This document shows, in pieces, positions 23,058-35,392 of a DNA stretch of 64,000 nucleotides; positions within the stretch are counted from its first letter, which is position 1, and the number at the start of each line of letters is the position of its first letter. Source of the stretch: Spinacia oleracea (Eukaryota; Streptophyta; Magnoliopsida; Caryophyllales; Amaranthaceae); assembly GCF_020520425.1 (NCBI RefSeq), contig NC_079492.1, positions 139,504,361 through 139,568,360 on the forward strand, written 5' to 3'. The translations under genes were made by a program, and so were the position numbers. The notes under the pieces were generated by a model. That model was not told the origin of the DNA. It did no database searches and saw only the letters and a program-made list of their open reading frames with translations.

Positions 23058-26000
23058 TTATTCAGTTTCAGTCCCATCAGTAACCTGATCCATATCTATG
23101 GTTACCGGCCTTGCGCCACCACTGTACTGATGAAGCACTAATAGAGATGCATTTGTTGAGACTTCCTGAGATATCAACAACCCCCCAACCGGGCCTATTT
23201 CCGGGTACTCAGACTTGACATTAAGACTGAAAGTAGCTGCTACCATACCTTCTGGTGATCGTCCCACCAAAACCATATTACAACGGCTAAATTCCTTAAT
23301 CGTATTAATAGTATCACAAGTTGCTCGAACTACTCTTTCCTCGTACTTAATTGACCCGTCTTTGGATATTTTCTGCTTAACAGCATCAATAACTTCCTCA
23401 TCACCTGATTTGGACCCTCCATTGCTACTACCATCATTAACATCAATAGCCACCATTTCAGCTCCTTCCATGTTAGGGTCTGCCCTAAAGTGTACCACTA
23501 CAAGAGTAATTCCTGGGTGTTCAGACATCCGTTCACCAAGTGCCAACGCCTCACGATCATCAGGCCCGCCAAAGAAGAAAACAGTGATGGTAGAGTCAAC
23601 ATTACTTGCTGAAACATGCGATGAACCACCAAGCCCCCGGTCTACTAATATACCGATTGAGCAAGGCGCATGTTGAAGGACCTTCTTGTTAATTACTCTA
23701 TATTCATGTCTTGTGGTTTCCAATGATCCATCAAATTTCTGGTGTTTGTGGAAAGGGAGGATAATGAGGGCAGCCTTCTTGCTCTCAGCACTAGCACATA
23801 TGTCTTCATGCATGTTTGAGAAATGGGAGATTGCAGTCATGGGCCTGATTTGGACATGACTTAGTTGTCCATACGCCTCAAAGGCAACCACAACTTGGTC
23901 CGAGTCTGACTGCATCCCTTTATTCCAGAAAGGAAGCCCGTTGTTTCGGGCTTTATGGACCATCCGAATAGCAGAAGACCTTTCAGAGAGCTCCATGAGA
24001 TGCATTGCGTAGACTGCAAGCCCTTCCTTCTTCTCTGTTCCTCGGGAAGCTTCAATTAAGTTGATCATTGTCGGGATGCTCTTTGCACCATGGAAACATG
24101 CCATGATTCGGAGTTGAGAGCTTGGATCCTTTCTTTGTATTGTTCTTAGTTTATACGCGTTTCCTCTCTTTGCTGGTTTATACACCGCCATCACGATTGG
24201 TGTTGTCATGAAAGTGGTAACTAAGGCCATTAAAACCATAATTGCAAAGGTTTGATCATTCAGTACCTACAATATATAATCAGCCAAAAGTTAGACTAGA
24301 GTTTACTATTGGAGCAACAAAAGATAAAAACTAACGTCAAATATAATATTTCTTCTGTTTCAAAAAAATTGCACACTTTGATTAGCACGTTTACCAAGAC
24401 ACAACTTTGGTTGTATATATCTCTAATTATTCTTTTTTTTTAAAAAAAAAAAATTTAATACTATGAAAATATACAATGAAATCTATATCCACCCACATTT
24501 TACTTATAACATTCACCATTTTGTAAATTAGTAAAAAAATGGTCATACTCCCTCTGTCCCTTAATACTTGACCTGTTTTGACCGGACACGCTTGTCAATG
24601 CACAACTTTGACCACCAATTTCTTTAACTACATATTATAAAAACTTATAAAAATATTAATATTTTGAAAATATATATTAAGATGAAGCCAACAATATATT
24701 ATATACTTTCATACACTATAAGTCAAATAGGGTCAAAGTGAATTATGTGAATAGTGCAAAAAGTCAAAACGGGTCGAGTATTAAGGGACAAAGGGAGTAG
24801 TTATTAAATTATTATATATGAACAATGACAAAACTAAAAGTGTTGGGAATTTTTATGAAACGGAGGAAGTATGTTAGTAGTACCTTTCGATCTTTTCCAA
24901 TGTTGAGGACAATCAGCTCGACCAATCCTTTGCTGTTCATTAGAACCCCGAGAGCAATAGCCTCATCAAGAGGCACTTTACAGAGGCGGGAAACAACAAC
25001 AGTCCCAACAACCTTGCCGAAACAGGCAGTTACTATAACAAGCAGTAGAAGTCCCCAAGACTGAGCCCCTTGAATGGTGGCTACATTTGTTTTAAGACCG
25101 CTTGAAGCGAAGTACAAAGGAAGGAGTAGGCCCGATACAAGATCCTCCACCTTTTCTACCATAGCACTGGCAAATGGTCCGTCCTTTGGTGCTAGAATAC
25201 CAAGAACAAATGCCCCGAAAAGAGCATGGATTCCAATAGTATCGGTCACAAACCCAGCTGCCAAAACTGCTGCTAACGTACCACAAACAAAGATCTCATC
25301 CACGGGTTCACCATCAGGGCAATGCCGGCTAATCCACTTAAAGATACGAGGGACTATAAGAATACACAAACCAACAAAAGCTGCACCACACAGGAATACC
25401 CATAGTGAAGTTAGAGGAGATGATCCTGTCCCAGAGAGTGCGATGGCTAGAGCAAGTAGAATCCAGGCTGCCACGTCATTGACTGCAGCTGCTGACATGG
25501 CCATTCGGCCTACATCAGTGGTTAGGAGCTTAAGCTCAGCTAATATACGGGCTAAGACAGGAAAGGCGGTGATAGAGAGGGCAACCCCCATGAATACAAT
25601 GAATGGACCTTGGCTAACGCCTTTTGAAATGGTTGCTCTGAGGATAAATGATGTACCAATTCCCATAGCAAAGGGTAAAGATATGCCTGCAACTGCAATA
25701 CTCATGGCTTTTTTCCCTGTTCGGCGTAATGCTTTTGGATCCAATTCTAGGCCTACAAGGAAGAGAAAGAAGATGAGGCCGAGGTTGGCAAGTGTGTCCA
25801 ATACTGGTAGACTCTTCGGAGGGAATATTGTTTGCAGGAACTTCTCACTGCGACCAAAAGCAGATGGGCCTAGTAGCACACCTCCCTGTGACAATCAAGA
25901 GAAACACGGTGTTGAACACTCACTGTCAGTTACAGATTACGTACACTTAAAACGTTCCATTTATATTATTAATCATACATATACAACTAACTTCAGCAAA

Positions 26001-27306
26001 GTCATAACTTGTTAGCAGATTCATGCAACAATACAGAAGATGTTGTGTTATACTTTATCTTTAGTTCATAATGTCAAAATCAGAATACTGAAGCACTGAA
26101 ACACCTCAGGTTCATTTAAGGTTATTTAGAACTGCAAGAAACTCCTACTTTCCAATTTCCATAAAGAAAAAGAAAAGGGGGAATGATGCTGTAGAAGACT
26201 AGAAGTTACTACCATCTAATAAGTCGTCCGAATCAAATGTACTCGTATTTTTGTCTTTACCTAAAGAAAGTTAAAAATCTTTTGGTATACGGCGTATACC
26301 TCACCTCATTGTTTAAACATCTTTGGCAATCATTATGCAGAACACTAACAGGAAGTCAGGAATGAAAGTTAGTGGTGTAGGTTCCTGTTTCAGAACTTTT
26401 AGTAATTTTAGAATAAAAAGTAAAGCGTAGGAGCGTACTTTCTGCTAAAAGAATCGTACTAAAAGAGGATATCGTGCTTGTGCTTAAGCGTTTTTAGAAT
26501 AATATAATTCCCTCTTTAGACTAATTGCTCGATCATTTAGTATTACTGTATTAGTAATGTTTGTGCTCTTTCTACTTTTCCCAGGTTTCTGTGCAATACG
26601 ATGAAAGGTAGTTTGTAAAGTATGATTAGGAAGACAATTCAGAGCCACAGAACATGAGCAAAACTCAATCATGACAACTACCTTATGCTTAGGCTTTGAC
26701 AATTAAACACTTTTCAGGAATCAATTTGGGCCATCACTTAAACAAAAGCAGTAGATTCTTCTTGATTACTATTATGGCACTTGCTGAGATCACTTAACCA
26801 CAAAAATATATTCCTAGGTGTCAAAATCAGACAATTGCTTAACACCAACTCAGGTGCCGGTTTCAGGCAACTGCGTAACAAAACCGGTCATATCTTTCAA
26901 ACATTAATACGTCTTAGGTGAGACCGCCTACCACTAATTTAACGTATGTGTGAAGTAAGAAAAGTCACCCTAGTCCGTAGTCCATCTTGTACAATATCAT
27001 GATAAAAATTAGAAAGTCATGAAATACTGCTAAGCTACCCAACAAACACATAATTTAAAGTCTAATGTAAATATATTATGCAAGGATAAAATTGTAGGAA
27101 AGATCAATACTTACAATAATCTCAGCAATGACACGAGGCTGCCTCAGAGGTCTAAGCAAGAAAGCCAAGGTACGAGTGAGTACAATAACGAGGATTATTT
27201 GTACAATTGCAAGGGGCAGGGCGTAATCAAGAGGGTTCTCTCCTTGGAAGACTCCGGTAGAGGTAGCCTGCATCGGCTTTGGACAAGTAGTACCATTTTG
27301 AGCCAT
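23058..27306 (-). CDS. CHX18: CHX18-like cation/H+ antiporter, copy 2
   Basis: Tandem paralogue of copy 1 with the same exon plan: 27115-27306 (64 codons), 24884-25885 (334 codons) and 23058-24266, giving 800 aa. Exons 1 and 2 match copy 1 in length exactly. Key features are kept: [24 protein letters not shown] (N200-D201), [39 protein letters not shown] as the last membrane segment, then the Usp-like region with [17 protein letters not shown] and [15 protein letters not shown]. Predicted role: K+ (or Na+)/H+ exchange on endomembranes. It differs from copy 1 mainly in introns: intron 2 is 617 bp against 91 bp because of a nested MITE pair, and intron 1 is about twice as long. The coding sequence is intact. 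Confidence 0.93.
24349..24869. mobile_element. Stowaway MITE (outer), interrupted by another Stowaway
   Basis: Ends are inverted copies: left TTTCTTCTGTTTCAAAAAAA, right on the minus strand CTTCCTCCGTTTCATAAAAA, each followed within a few bases by a CACTTT word. It is flanked by TA on both sides (24347-24348 and 24870-24871), the Stowaway target. A second MITE sits inside it at 24548-24797. Without that insertion the element would be about 270 bp, normal for the family. It lies in intron 2 of CHX copy 2. Confidence 0.75.
24548..24797. mobile_element. Stowaway MITE (inner), 250 bp
   Basis: Perfect or nearly perfect terminal inverted repeats: left CTCCCTCTGTCCCTTAATAC, right end AGTATTAAGGGACAAAGGGAG in inverted match. 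TA lies on both sides (24546-24547, 24798-24799). No coding sequence. It is inserted in the outer Stowaway at 24349-24869, so it is the younger of the two. Such elements are moved by Mariner-type transposases. Confidence 0.9.
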
Positions 27307-27921
27307 GTTGTGATCAAAACCAAGAACAGAATCACTGAAATCCCTCTATTGTACCCTGTTTTATACAAAGAAATACGCGTTAGCAACTTTATATACAATA
27401 TAATCATACAACGAACAATTTAAAAACTTCGAACCCTTGGTTATGCGTACAGAAATCCAAGAAAAATGGAAAGGAAATCCTCAAAGCAATAGTATGCACG
27501 AGAAAACAGATAGTTGTTGAAAATGCAAGAAAAGGTAGACTATGATGAAATTTATAAAGTTAATAAAAGTCCATAACACAAGCTAAGATCATGTGATCAC
27601 AGTTAACAAGTTTAAACCATCTTCTCTTTTCTTTCCTTTTTTCACTACTAGGCATAAAACTTGCATTTCCTGTGACATAATACTAATGCAGTTTTGCGAC
27701 TAATAGTCATAACTTGAAACATCACATGGTAGATTTTAACCAAAATTCGCCAGCCAAATTTTTGCCTAATCTAAATAGTTACTTTGGTTTGAATTACAAG
27801 TTGGGTTATGTTAGTTATTGCATTAGCGTATTTAAGTATGATTAGTAATATTACATCTATAAACACACTAACACAACCTTCTTTGTGAGTTACCTGAAGG
27901 TCAAAGAAAACTTTCCCTAAC

Positions 27922-28011
27922 CTGTAATATGTATTGGCGTAGTGGTTAAGAATGAGAGTATGTGTACGATAGGTTTCAGGTTTATATCCCCCTCCCCCAT
28001 TTGTAATTTTT
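27922..28011 (+). mobile_element. SINE-like element (A box and B box)
   Basis: A-box-like TGGCGTAGTGGTTAAG starts at 27934 and B-box-like GGTTTATATCC at 27979, 45 bp apart, as in tRNA-derived SINE heads. It ends near a short T run (28007-28011). No clear flanking duplication. Confidence 0.4.
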
Positions 28012-28805
28012 CCTACATTGTGGCTCATTCACACAAAAAATAAATAAATAAAACCCTGTATTTTGATATTGTTTAAAGTATTGCTTGAAACGAATCAAAC
28101 AAGAAATCACATGAATATGTATTTTCTTAGATTTCGTATACTTATTAGAAATAACATTGAAAATTTTGTTCTATTATAAATAGTGTCAAGATATCAAATA
28201 AGAATAATTTTATGGAACGGAGAAATTAAGAAACAAGAACAATCAAAGACAATTTAGGATTTTAGATACCTCGCATACCTGCCCCATAAAACATCATCTA
28301 TGGTCAAATAATTACACCTAGCATAATATAATATTCTTCATACAATTAGATATAAACTTTGTTTAATATTAGTAAAAATGGATATGTTCCTTCTTGAGTT
28401 CCAGAACTGGTCCAGATTCATACTCATGTAACATGTTGCAACACAATCTGAGTATTACTTACCAAAAGTAAAAGTTTTTTATTCCACAAAATACGAAGAC
28501 GTACGTGCTATCCATGAGCTACTCAGGACTCATGAGTCATGATCCGTGAGTTGACCAACTTGAAATTGACTTTTACGCTAAATAACAAATGAAGATTCCA
28601 ATCTCTGAATCCCTTCATACTCCGTATTAAATTTTGTTTTTTAATCAATCTGACAACTGATCAATCCCCACATTTAAGGAGAGATGGGAAAATTAATAGA
28701 TTAATCGGAAATGTTTAATTACTAATTTACTATATTTGGCCGTTCCTAACAACTGCTTGGATTAGCTAGTAACTAATTAGGATCGGAGACATACGAGAGG
28801 CTTTA

Positions 28806-29020
28806 CCAATTGTCTATTAGTTCAGTGGTGATTGGGGCTGGACTTGGTAGGGAGGACCTGTGTTCGATCCCCCGCAACAATAATTGAGAAGGGATTGAAA
28901 CCTATCCACTCAAAACTCGCCCCGAATCCGAATTAGCCCCGAGAGAGGCTTTTCATAAGCCATAGTCCGACCCTATCGAATCTAGATAAGTCGGAGTCTA
29001 AAAGGCTTTAGATTACCGTA
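28806..29020 (+). mobile_element. tRNA-derived SINE
   Basis: The head contains A box TAGTTCAGTGGT (28818-28829) and B box TGTTCGATCC (28861-28870). The body (gggattgaaacctatccact ... ccgagagaggct) and the tail around ggctttagattacc have the layout of plant SINEs transcribed by RNA polymerase III. The ends are approximate, and flanking duplications were not resolved. Confidence 0.55.
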
Positions 29021-29707
29021 TCGGCAAAATGAAAGTGCAGTAAAATGCAAGGGCAGTTTCGTCAAGTTAATGTCAGCTTAAATTTCGTCAACTGCTGCGA
29101 CAGTGCAACCCTATGCTGCTATGCATGATCAATTGATCAGCGATTAATAAGTGTGCATATACGCTGTAAATGCATCCCCGTTACATCGGCCCTTCTAGAA
29201 TTACAAAAACACCCTCCACAACTCCTCATATTTCACATGCATATGAATATATGATAAAACTAAAAAAAAATTGCCAAAATTTCACTTAATTGTAAATAAA
29301 TCCCCTTTTAGCCCATTAATATCAACATTCGATAATCGAAATCAGGCGGATAACCTAAATCATCATTTTCGAATGATATACCACGACTCATCGTCAACAT
29401 TCGACTCCGACGAAACCACAATAGAAAATGTATTGCAGATAAAACAAAAAAAAACTTCAATAAAAGAGAAAACGATCGGAGAAAGATAAAATGAAAACCT
29501 GGAGATTTATGTTGCTGGAATCCAAATTGCGCAATTTTCCACCATCAATGTTGTTGTTTTTATTTGTCCTTCTCTTAATTAATTTTTAATGAAAGTTATT
29601 TAAATCAATAATAAATCTAATAAAGTGAGAGAAAAATGAGAATTGTAGAGAATGCGATGAACAACAACAACAACAACGAAGTAAAACACTGAAAACAAAG
29701 AGAGTTC

Positions 29708-29720
29708 CGTTTAAATAGAA
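29708..29720 (-). promoter_or_regulatory. Possible distal promoter (TATA-like) for CHX copy 2
   Basis: The minus strand reads TTCTATTTAAACGG, followed about 30 bp on by a TTTTACTTCGTTGTTGTTG leader and, near 29500, a plausible donor CTCCAG|GTTTTC. A 2.1-kb leader intron to the acceptor near 27358 would link it to CHX copy 2. This is inference from sequence signals only. Confidence 0.25.
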
Positions 29721-30355
29721 CCGCGTACTATATTAAATGTCCGTTTTGCCACTCTGTCACAGCCTTTATTACCATCTTTAGAAATTTCTTTTTAAACTAG
29801 GATATTGGATATACTCGTAATACGTATTACGGAGTAATTAAAAATATATAGTGCTTGACGAACTTACCCTTTGGGAAATGTGATCTCCGAGGATTTGGCA
29901 AAGCTTATTGGTGTTTTATGAAACCTTGTGGTTTTCATTTTCTAACTATTTTAAGTAGCTAAACAAAAATTAAGTGATTTAAGTTTACTTTCTTTGTGCT
30001 TTTTGTCCTATTTTTTCTCATCTAATCGATCACTACTTTTTTTTTTTTGCACTAATAGTGTACACGTAGTGGGAGATTGATAGTATTTGATTGTGATTCG
30101 AAGTTGGAATTGGTACCATATTTTAAGAGCTAGATAATGTGGATATAACCATTTATGGGGACAAAATTAAAATAAATCTTGTTTATGTTTTTTTGACAAA
30201 AATAATGTATACAATTTTTAGTGATGAATACATAGTATAAGGAGTTAAAAGTAGAATTACTGCGGAGTAAGTTAAATCGAACATCAAATATATATAGTCT
30301 TTTTTTCTTTTTTTGACATAAGCTCAAATTTGCATAAATAAAGGAGTTTACAAAC

Positions 30356-30744
30356 TGTTTGGGCCCATATACATGGTCAGCCCAACTCGGTCCAAAAAGA
30401 CGAAAATGCCCTTCAGTCCTAAGAATCAAGGAGGACAGCTGTTCATTAGAAGTAGACATAATTACATAATTACCCCCGTGTAATCATATAAATACTCTGC
30501 TGTAATCATTAAAAAGATCTAATCTAATCATTACCTAAAAAAGCAAATCAGTCTCTCTCTCTCTCTAGCTCTTCTCACTTAACAACAACTTATCTCATTT
30601 TAATACGAAGGTTCCTCGGATACATTCAGGAACTATCTAAAAACGGAAACACAGGTGGTTGGATATAAGGAAATCATGGTCAAATACGTCGTCGGTTAAG
30701 TTAATTCCCAAGTTATTATATTCACAGTTTCTCCGGCAGAAACA
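30356..30744 (+). repeat. 5' LTR of the Tat element
   Basis: 389 bp, TG...CA ends, preceded by CAAAC. Nearly identical to 54105-54493. Contains a TATA-like catataaatactctg near 30486 and a CT-rich leader segment (30551-30567). Confidence 0.93.
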
Positions 30745-30746
30745 GT

Positions 30747-30770
30747 TTGGCGCCGTCTGTGGGGATCGCT
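30747..30770 (+). other. Primer-binding site of the Tat element
   Basis: TGGCGCCGTCTGTGGGGATC begins two bases after the LTR. This is the form usual for Tat and Athila elements, which prime from a cellular tRNA. The gag start follows at 30783. Confidence 0.75.
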
Positions 30771-30782
30771 TAACAAAAAGCC

Positions 30783-33700
30783 ATGGTGAACACCAGACGT
30801 GCTCGACGACCGTCACCCATTCGACATCCCTCGCCTACCCAGTCACCCTCTCAAGGAAGGTCCTCGGCCTCCAGACATGTGGACGATCGGTCGCGTCATG
30901 GTCCAGTGCTGTCTTCTCGACACGATCACGTGCTCGAGTCGATCCATGCCAGTGACCCGCAACCTCACGGAGAAGTCGAGGGACCTTTGCCCGTCACACA
31001 GGAAGACTTAAGGAGACTGGCTGAACAGTTCAACGACACTTTAGAGCGTAGCCTCAGGGCCGCCGTGTTGAACCTCCGGGATGGCAATGAAGGCCCATCT
31101 CGACCTAGGGGGCAACCAAGAAGCACACTCTCTACGAGAGGCCCTCCTCGAGCAGAAAGAGACCATGAGCCACTACTGAACCTTCCTCGACACCCAGGGG
31201 AACATCGGGCTTCGAGAAGCCTCCCCCCGCCACCCCAGAGGCATGGTCGAAGCGATGCTCGAAATGTGATTGTCCGACGAAGACTCAGGAGAGGTGAGCT
31301 CGACGCCCGCGAAATCATCAACTCTCGAAGAACCGAGGGGAGACAGGGATATGCCGAGGGGATTTCTGCTCGCTCTCAACATGAGAGTTCGAGAAGATCC
31401 CTTGATCACCTTCGACATTCCCTCACCCCAGTGGAAACTCCAAGATCTCGGCACGGGTCCTCTCGAGAACGAGATCAAGAAGAAAACTCAATCACATCTG
31501 GAAGAGGGGCTGATAGACACACCCGAACAGAGAGAGAACCTCCTCGGACTGGGAGACGAGAGCCAACTCTCCCTCGAGACGAGGTGCAGCTCGGCAACCT
31601 CAGCTTCCTAAGTCCTTTTAGCAGACAGATCATTGAAGCACCGACCCCGAACAAAGTCAAGGTGCCTTCCATCGACCCATATGATGGCACCTCTGACCCG
31701 AACGACCATAAGGATGCCTACAAGGCCCGAATGACTGTCCAAACAGGAGATGAAGCGGCATGGTGCAGGTTTTTCCCGGCCACTCTCAAAGGGATGGCCC
31801 TCTCATGGTTCTCTGGGCTATCGGCTGGTGTCATCACAAGATTCTCAGTGCTCGAAGCTCTATTTAAGTCACAGTTCATTGCCGGACAAGTATACAAGAA
31901 GACCAGTATGCATCTCATGTCCGTCCGACAACAACCCAACGAAAGTCTCAAGGAATACATTAAGAGATTCAATGACGAGTCCCTGAACATACCGAACTTG
32001 CAAGATTCCGTTGCCTTCACCGCACTCATGACCGGGCTAAAGGCAGGAAGCCGATTTCGTTGGGTCTTGGCCGACGAGCAAATATCAACCCTGCCCCAAG
32101 CAATGGTCCGGGCACAAAGGTACATTCAGTCCGCGGAAATCTGCAATCCGTCGGTCAAAACTGACCTTAAGAGGAAAAAAGAGGTTGTCGGACGAGAAAA
32201 AGAAAAGAGACCCAAAGAGACTGATAACGGAAATGACCCTCGGTACAACAGTAACAGGAGGGAGATATACCTTGACATCAAGGAAAAGTCATTGTTGCCA
32301 AGTCCGACCCTGATCAGGACCCCCGCGTCCAAAAGAGATAAGAGCCTCTGGTGTGAGTTCCACAAAGAGTGCGGACACACTACCAAGGACTGTCGAGAAT
32401 TGAAAAGGGCCTTGGACAGACTGGCCGACGAGGGAAAGTTGAACAAATTTTTGAAGGGCTCCTCCTCTGACAAGAAGGAAGATAACAAGGGATCAGATGT
32501 CCATAGTGATCACACCGAGGGATATGTTGGGGTGATAGCAGGGGGTCTCGCATCTGGTGGCCTAACCAGCAACGCCAGAAAAAGGCACTTACACGCACTA
32601 ACCCATCAGATCCTCGATGTAGAAGCACCTCCATCAAATCTCAAATGTCCCACAATAACATTCCAAGAGGACTCCTCCCGAGTTATTCATGGTCCCCATG
32701 ATGATCCCCTGGTTGTCGAAATTAAGGTAGCCAACCGAACAGTTAAAAGAGTATTGATTGATAGTGGAAGCTCGGCTGACATCCTAACTCTTGAATGCCT
32801 CGAGAGGCTACGTTACAAGAAAAGTGACCTCGTCGACATCAGCCAACCTCTCGTAGGATTCGGAGGTCAATCTGTATACCCCGTCGGCATGATCAAGCTC
32901 CCCGTCCGTATCGGAGAAAAAGGAAAAGGAAGAAACCTTCCCATAGACTTCATGGTCGTTGACACACCCTTGCCTTACAACATAATAATGGGGAGGCCTC
33001 TGCTAAACAAAATCAAGGCTGCAATCTCAACCTACCAACTCCTCCTCCAATATGAAACGGACAGCGGGGTAGTCGGAAAACTCTATGGAGATCAGCGGTC
33101 TGCTCGGCAATGTTATAACAACAGCTTCAGGAATGAGAAAAATTCAATCCCGAACACAGAACCCCCTTGGAAGAAGAGATGTGTGGAGGAAAAAGAGTCT
33201 CCGGCTGACGATCTAGGTGTATTCCTTGGCGAAGATCCAAAATTTTATGCCCGGCCTAGACCAGCCGAGGAAGATGAGGAGATAGTGCTTGACAAAGATC
33301 CAGTCCATACCGTCCGGGTTGGAAAGAACCTAGGCGAAGAATTGCGAGGCAAGATCATTGATATCTTGCGAGAATACAGGGATGTGTTTGCTTTCTCGGT
33401 CAAGGAAATGTCGGGCATCGACCGACGGATTATGGTGCACGAACTGAACATCAAAGAAGGTCATCGACCAATCAAACAGAAGTTGCGGCATCAAGGCCAA
33501 GAACGCAACCAAGCTGCTGCTGAGGAAATCCACAAGTTGTTGGAGGCAGGGTTCATCCGGGAGTGTCAATACTCAGAGTGGCTCTCTAATGTGGTCTTGG
33601 TAAAGAAGCCGAACGGAACCTGGCGAATGTGCGTCGACTTCACAGACCTAAATAAAGCTTGCCCAAAAGATGACTACCCTCTGCCAAAAATTGACAGGCT

Positions 33701-33980
33701 CGTCGACTCGACAGCCGGACACGGCCTGTTCAGCTTCATGGATGCCAATGCAGGCTATCATCAGATTCCCATGTCCGAAAAAGACCAGGCCCACACTACT
33801 TTCATCACCAGCCAAGGAGTATATTGCTACAAAGTGATGCCCTTCGGGCTAAAAAATGCAGGGGCAACATACCAGAGACTAGTTAACAAAATCTTTGGGG
33901 AACAGATTGGGAGGAACATCGAAGTGTACGTTGATGACATGATCGTTAAGAGCAAACTCCCTGAAGGGCACCCCTCCGAC
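30783..33980 (+). CDS. Tat element gag, protease and first part of reverse transcriptase
   Basis: Open reading frame of about 1,066 codons, cut at its 3' end by the copia-type insertion. In order: an Arg/Ser-rich N-terminus; the gag core (PSIDPYDGTSDPNDHKDAY, then LKGMALSWFSGL, about residues 290-400); a His/Cys knuckle CEFHKECGHTTKDC; the protease with active-site LIDSGSSADIL; then reverse transcriptase from VLVKKPNGTWRMCVDFTDLN to the catalytic YVDDMIVKSK. The antisense and other-frame open frames over it are shadows. Part of a fossil retrotransposon. Confidence 0.9.
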
Positions 33981-35392
33981 TGAAGGAAATAATGCCCTTG
34001 GTCCAAGTATGCATTCTATGTTAAGTCTAATAAATGCGGTTCAGTATTAATTAACAAGTTAATAATTCAGTGAGATCAAGTGAGCTGAATGCCTAGCTAG
34101 AGGCCGCTTCAGTTCAAGTGGAATTAATGATATTAATCCACAGCTTACTCTTGACTGAACCCGTAGGGTCACACAAATAGTACGTAAACGGATCAAGTAT
34201 TTAATGGCATTAAATACTCCATCTATGAATATTCGGAACCGACGGATCTTGGTTTCAGTGGGAGCTAAGATCGTCACAGGCAAGAAATGAATACTCCGGA
34301 AACGATGATATTGCCGGAAACGGAAATATGGATCGTATCGGAAATATAAATATTATCCAAGTCGTAGATGTTGCCGGAAACGGAAACATGGTACGTATCG
34401 GAAAATATTATCGGAAATGGAAATATTGCCAGAATCGGAAATATTGCCGGAAACGGAAATATTGTCAGAATCGGAAATATTACCGGAATCGGAAAATAAT
34501 TCCGGAAACGGAAATATTAAATATTTGTTCGAAACGGAAATTAATTCCGGAATCGGAAATATTAAATATTGTTCGTATCGGAAATGAATTCCGGAATCGG
34601 AAAATTTAATCGGAAGCGCATCGTACGAATAAGCATCGGACGAGGCCTGCCGGACGAGGCCCAGCACGAAGCCAGGCCATCGCCCAGCAAGCCAAGCGCG
34701 CCGCACAAACAGCCACGCCAGGCCCAGCGCAAGGCCAGGCCCAGCAGGCTGCGCAGCGCGCACAGCGCGCACAGCACGCGCAGCGCACAGCGCGCGCGGG
34801 CGCTGCGTGGGCTGCTGCTCGCGCGCACGCATGGGGCCCATCGTGGCAGCCGTGCGTGTGTGTGCAAGTGTTTGTGTTCGTGCACGTTTCCTAAAACATG
34901 CAGAGTTCGGTTAATGATTAAATTCCTAATTCTATTTGATAAATTAATTAAAATTAGAGTTCTTGTAGGATTCTAGGTTTAATTAATTTGTATCTGAATA
35001 GGATTTCGATTCCCTTTCCATACCCCTATAAATATGAGGCTAGGGCTCACAATTTATAACAAGTTTCAAAGTATTCAAAAGTGAGTTTTTGAGAGAAAAT
35101 TAAAACACACATCTTGCTCATAAAAGTGCCGAAATTTTCTAGTACCTTAAGGGCGATTCTAGTTGGTCAATCTTAAGGCGGATCCGGACGTACTGTGGAC
35201 TATCTACGGAGGGACGACACTTGGAGTCCTAAAGACTTGTTCTTGTTCGGTTCGGGCGCAGCTAGGGAGGGCACGCAACAAAGAGTATGCATCTAAATTA
35301 TGCTATATGATTATGTGTAAATAATATGTTGTCCTGGGTTAATGGTTGTTTCCGCATGATCTATGTAATGTCATATGTATCATAACCTAACA
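33981..35392 (+). repeat. 5' LTR of the nested copia-type element
   Basis: 1,412 bp. Holds a CGGAAATATT-type tandem repeat (34290-34615), a GC-rich CGC/CAG tract (34640-34870) and a TATA box with leader (CCCCTATAAATATGAGG near 35023). Its open frames are repeat artefacts seen identically in the 3' LTR. Confidence 0.92.
34290..34615 (+). repeat. CGGAAATATT tandem repeat in the copia-type LTR
   Basis: Some 15 or more imperfect units built from CCGGAAACGGAAATATTG and TCGGAAATATT. The spacing varies, about 12-20 bp. The same array is at 43336-43661 in the other LTR. It lies upstream of the LTR TATA box. Confidence 0.8.

Larger units (their letters stand above)
27307..30350. other. 5' region of CHX copy 2 and intergenic sequence
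   Basis: The first part (27307-27370, minus strand) contains TTTGTATAAAACAGGGTACA just upstream of the ATG, readable either as a TATA box or as a 3' splice acceptor CAG|GG. Two SINE-like copies (27922-28011, 28806-29020) follow. An AAC-rich leader-like stretch (29650-29690) lies next to a TATA-like word at 29708-29720, which could be a distal promoter with a leader intron. No protein gene is seen. Confidence 0.4.

Noticed and set aside
31173-32637. Minus-strand open frames over gag
   Set aside because: Shadows of the high-GC gag frame with no domain signatures.
34353-34976. Open frames of 93-162 aa repeated at 43399-44022
   Set aside because: They lie in the two LTR copies over CGGAA and CGC repeats, so they are not genes.
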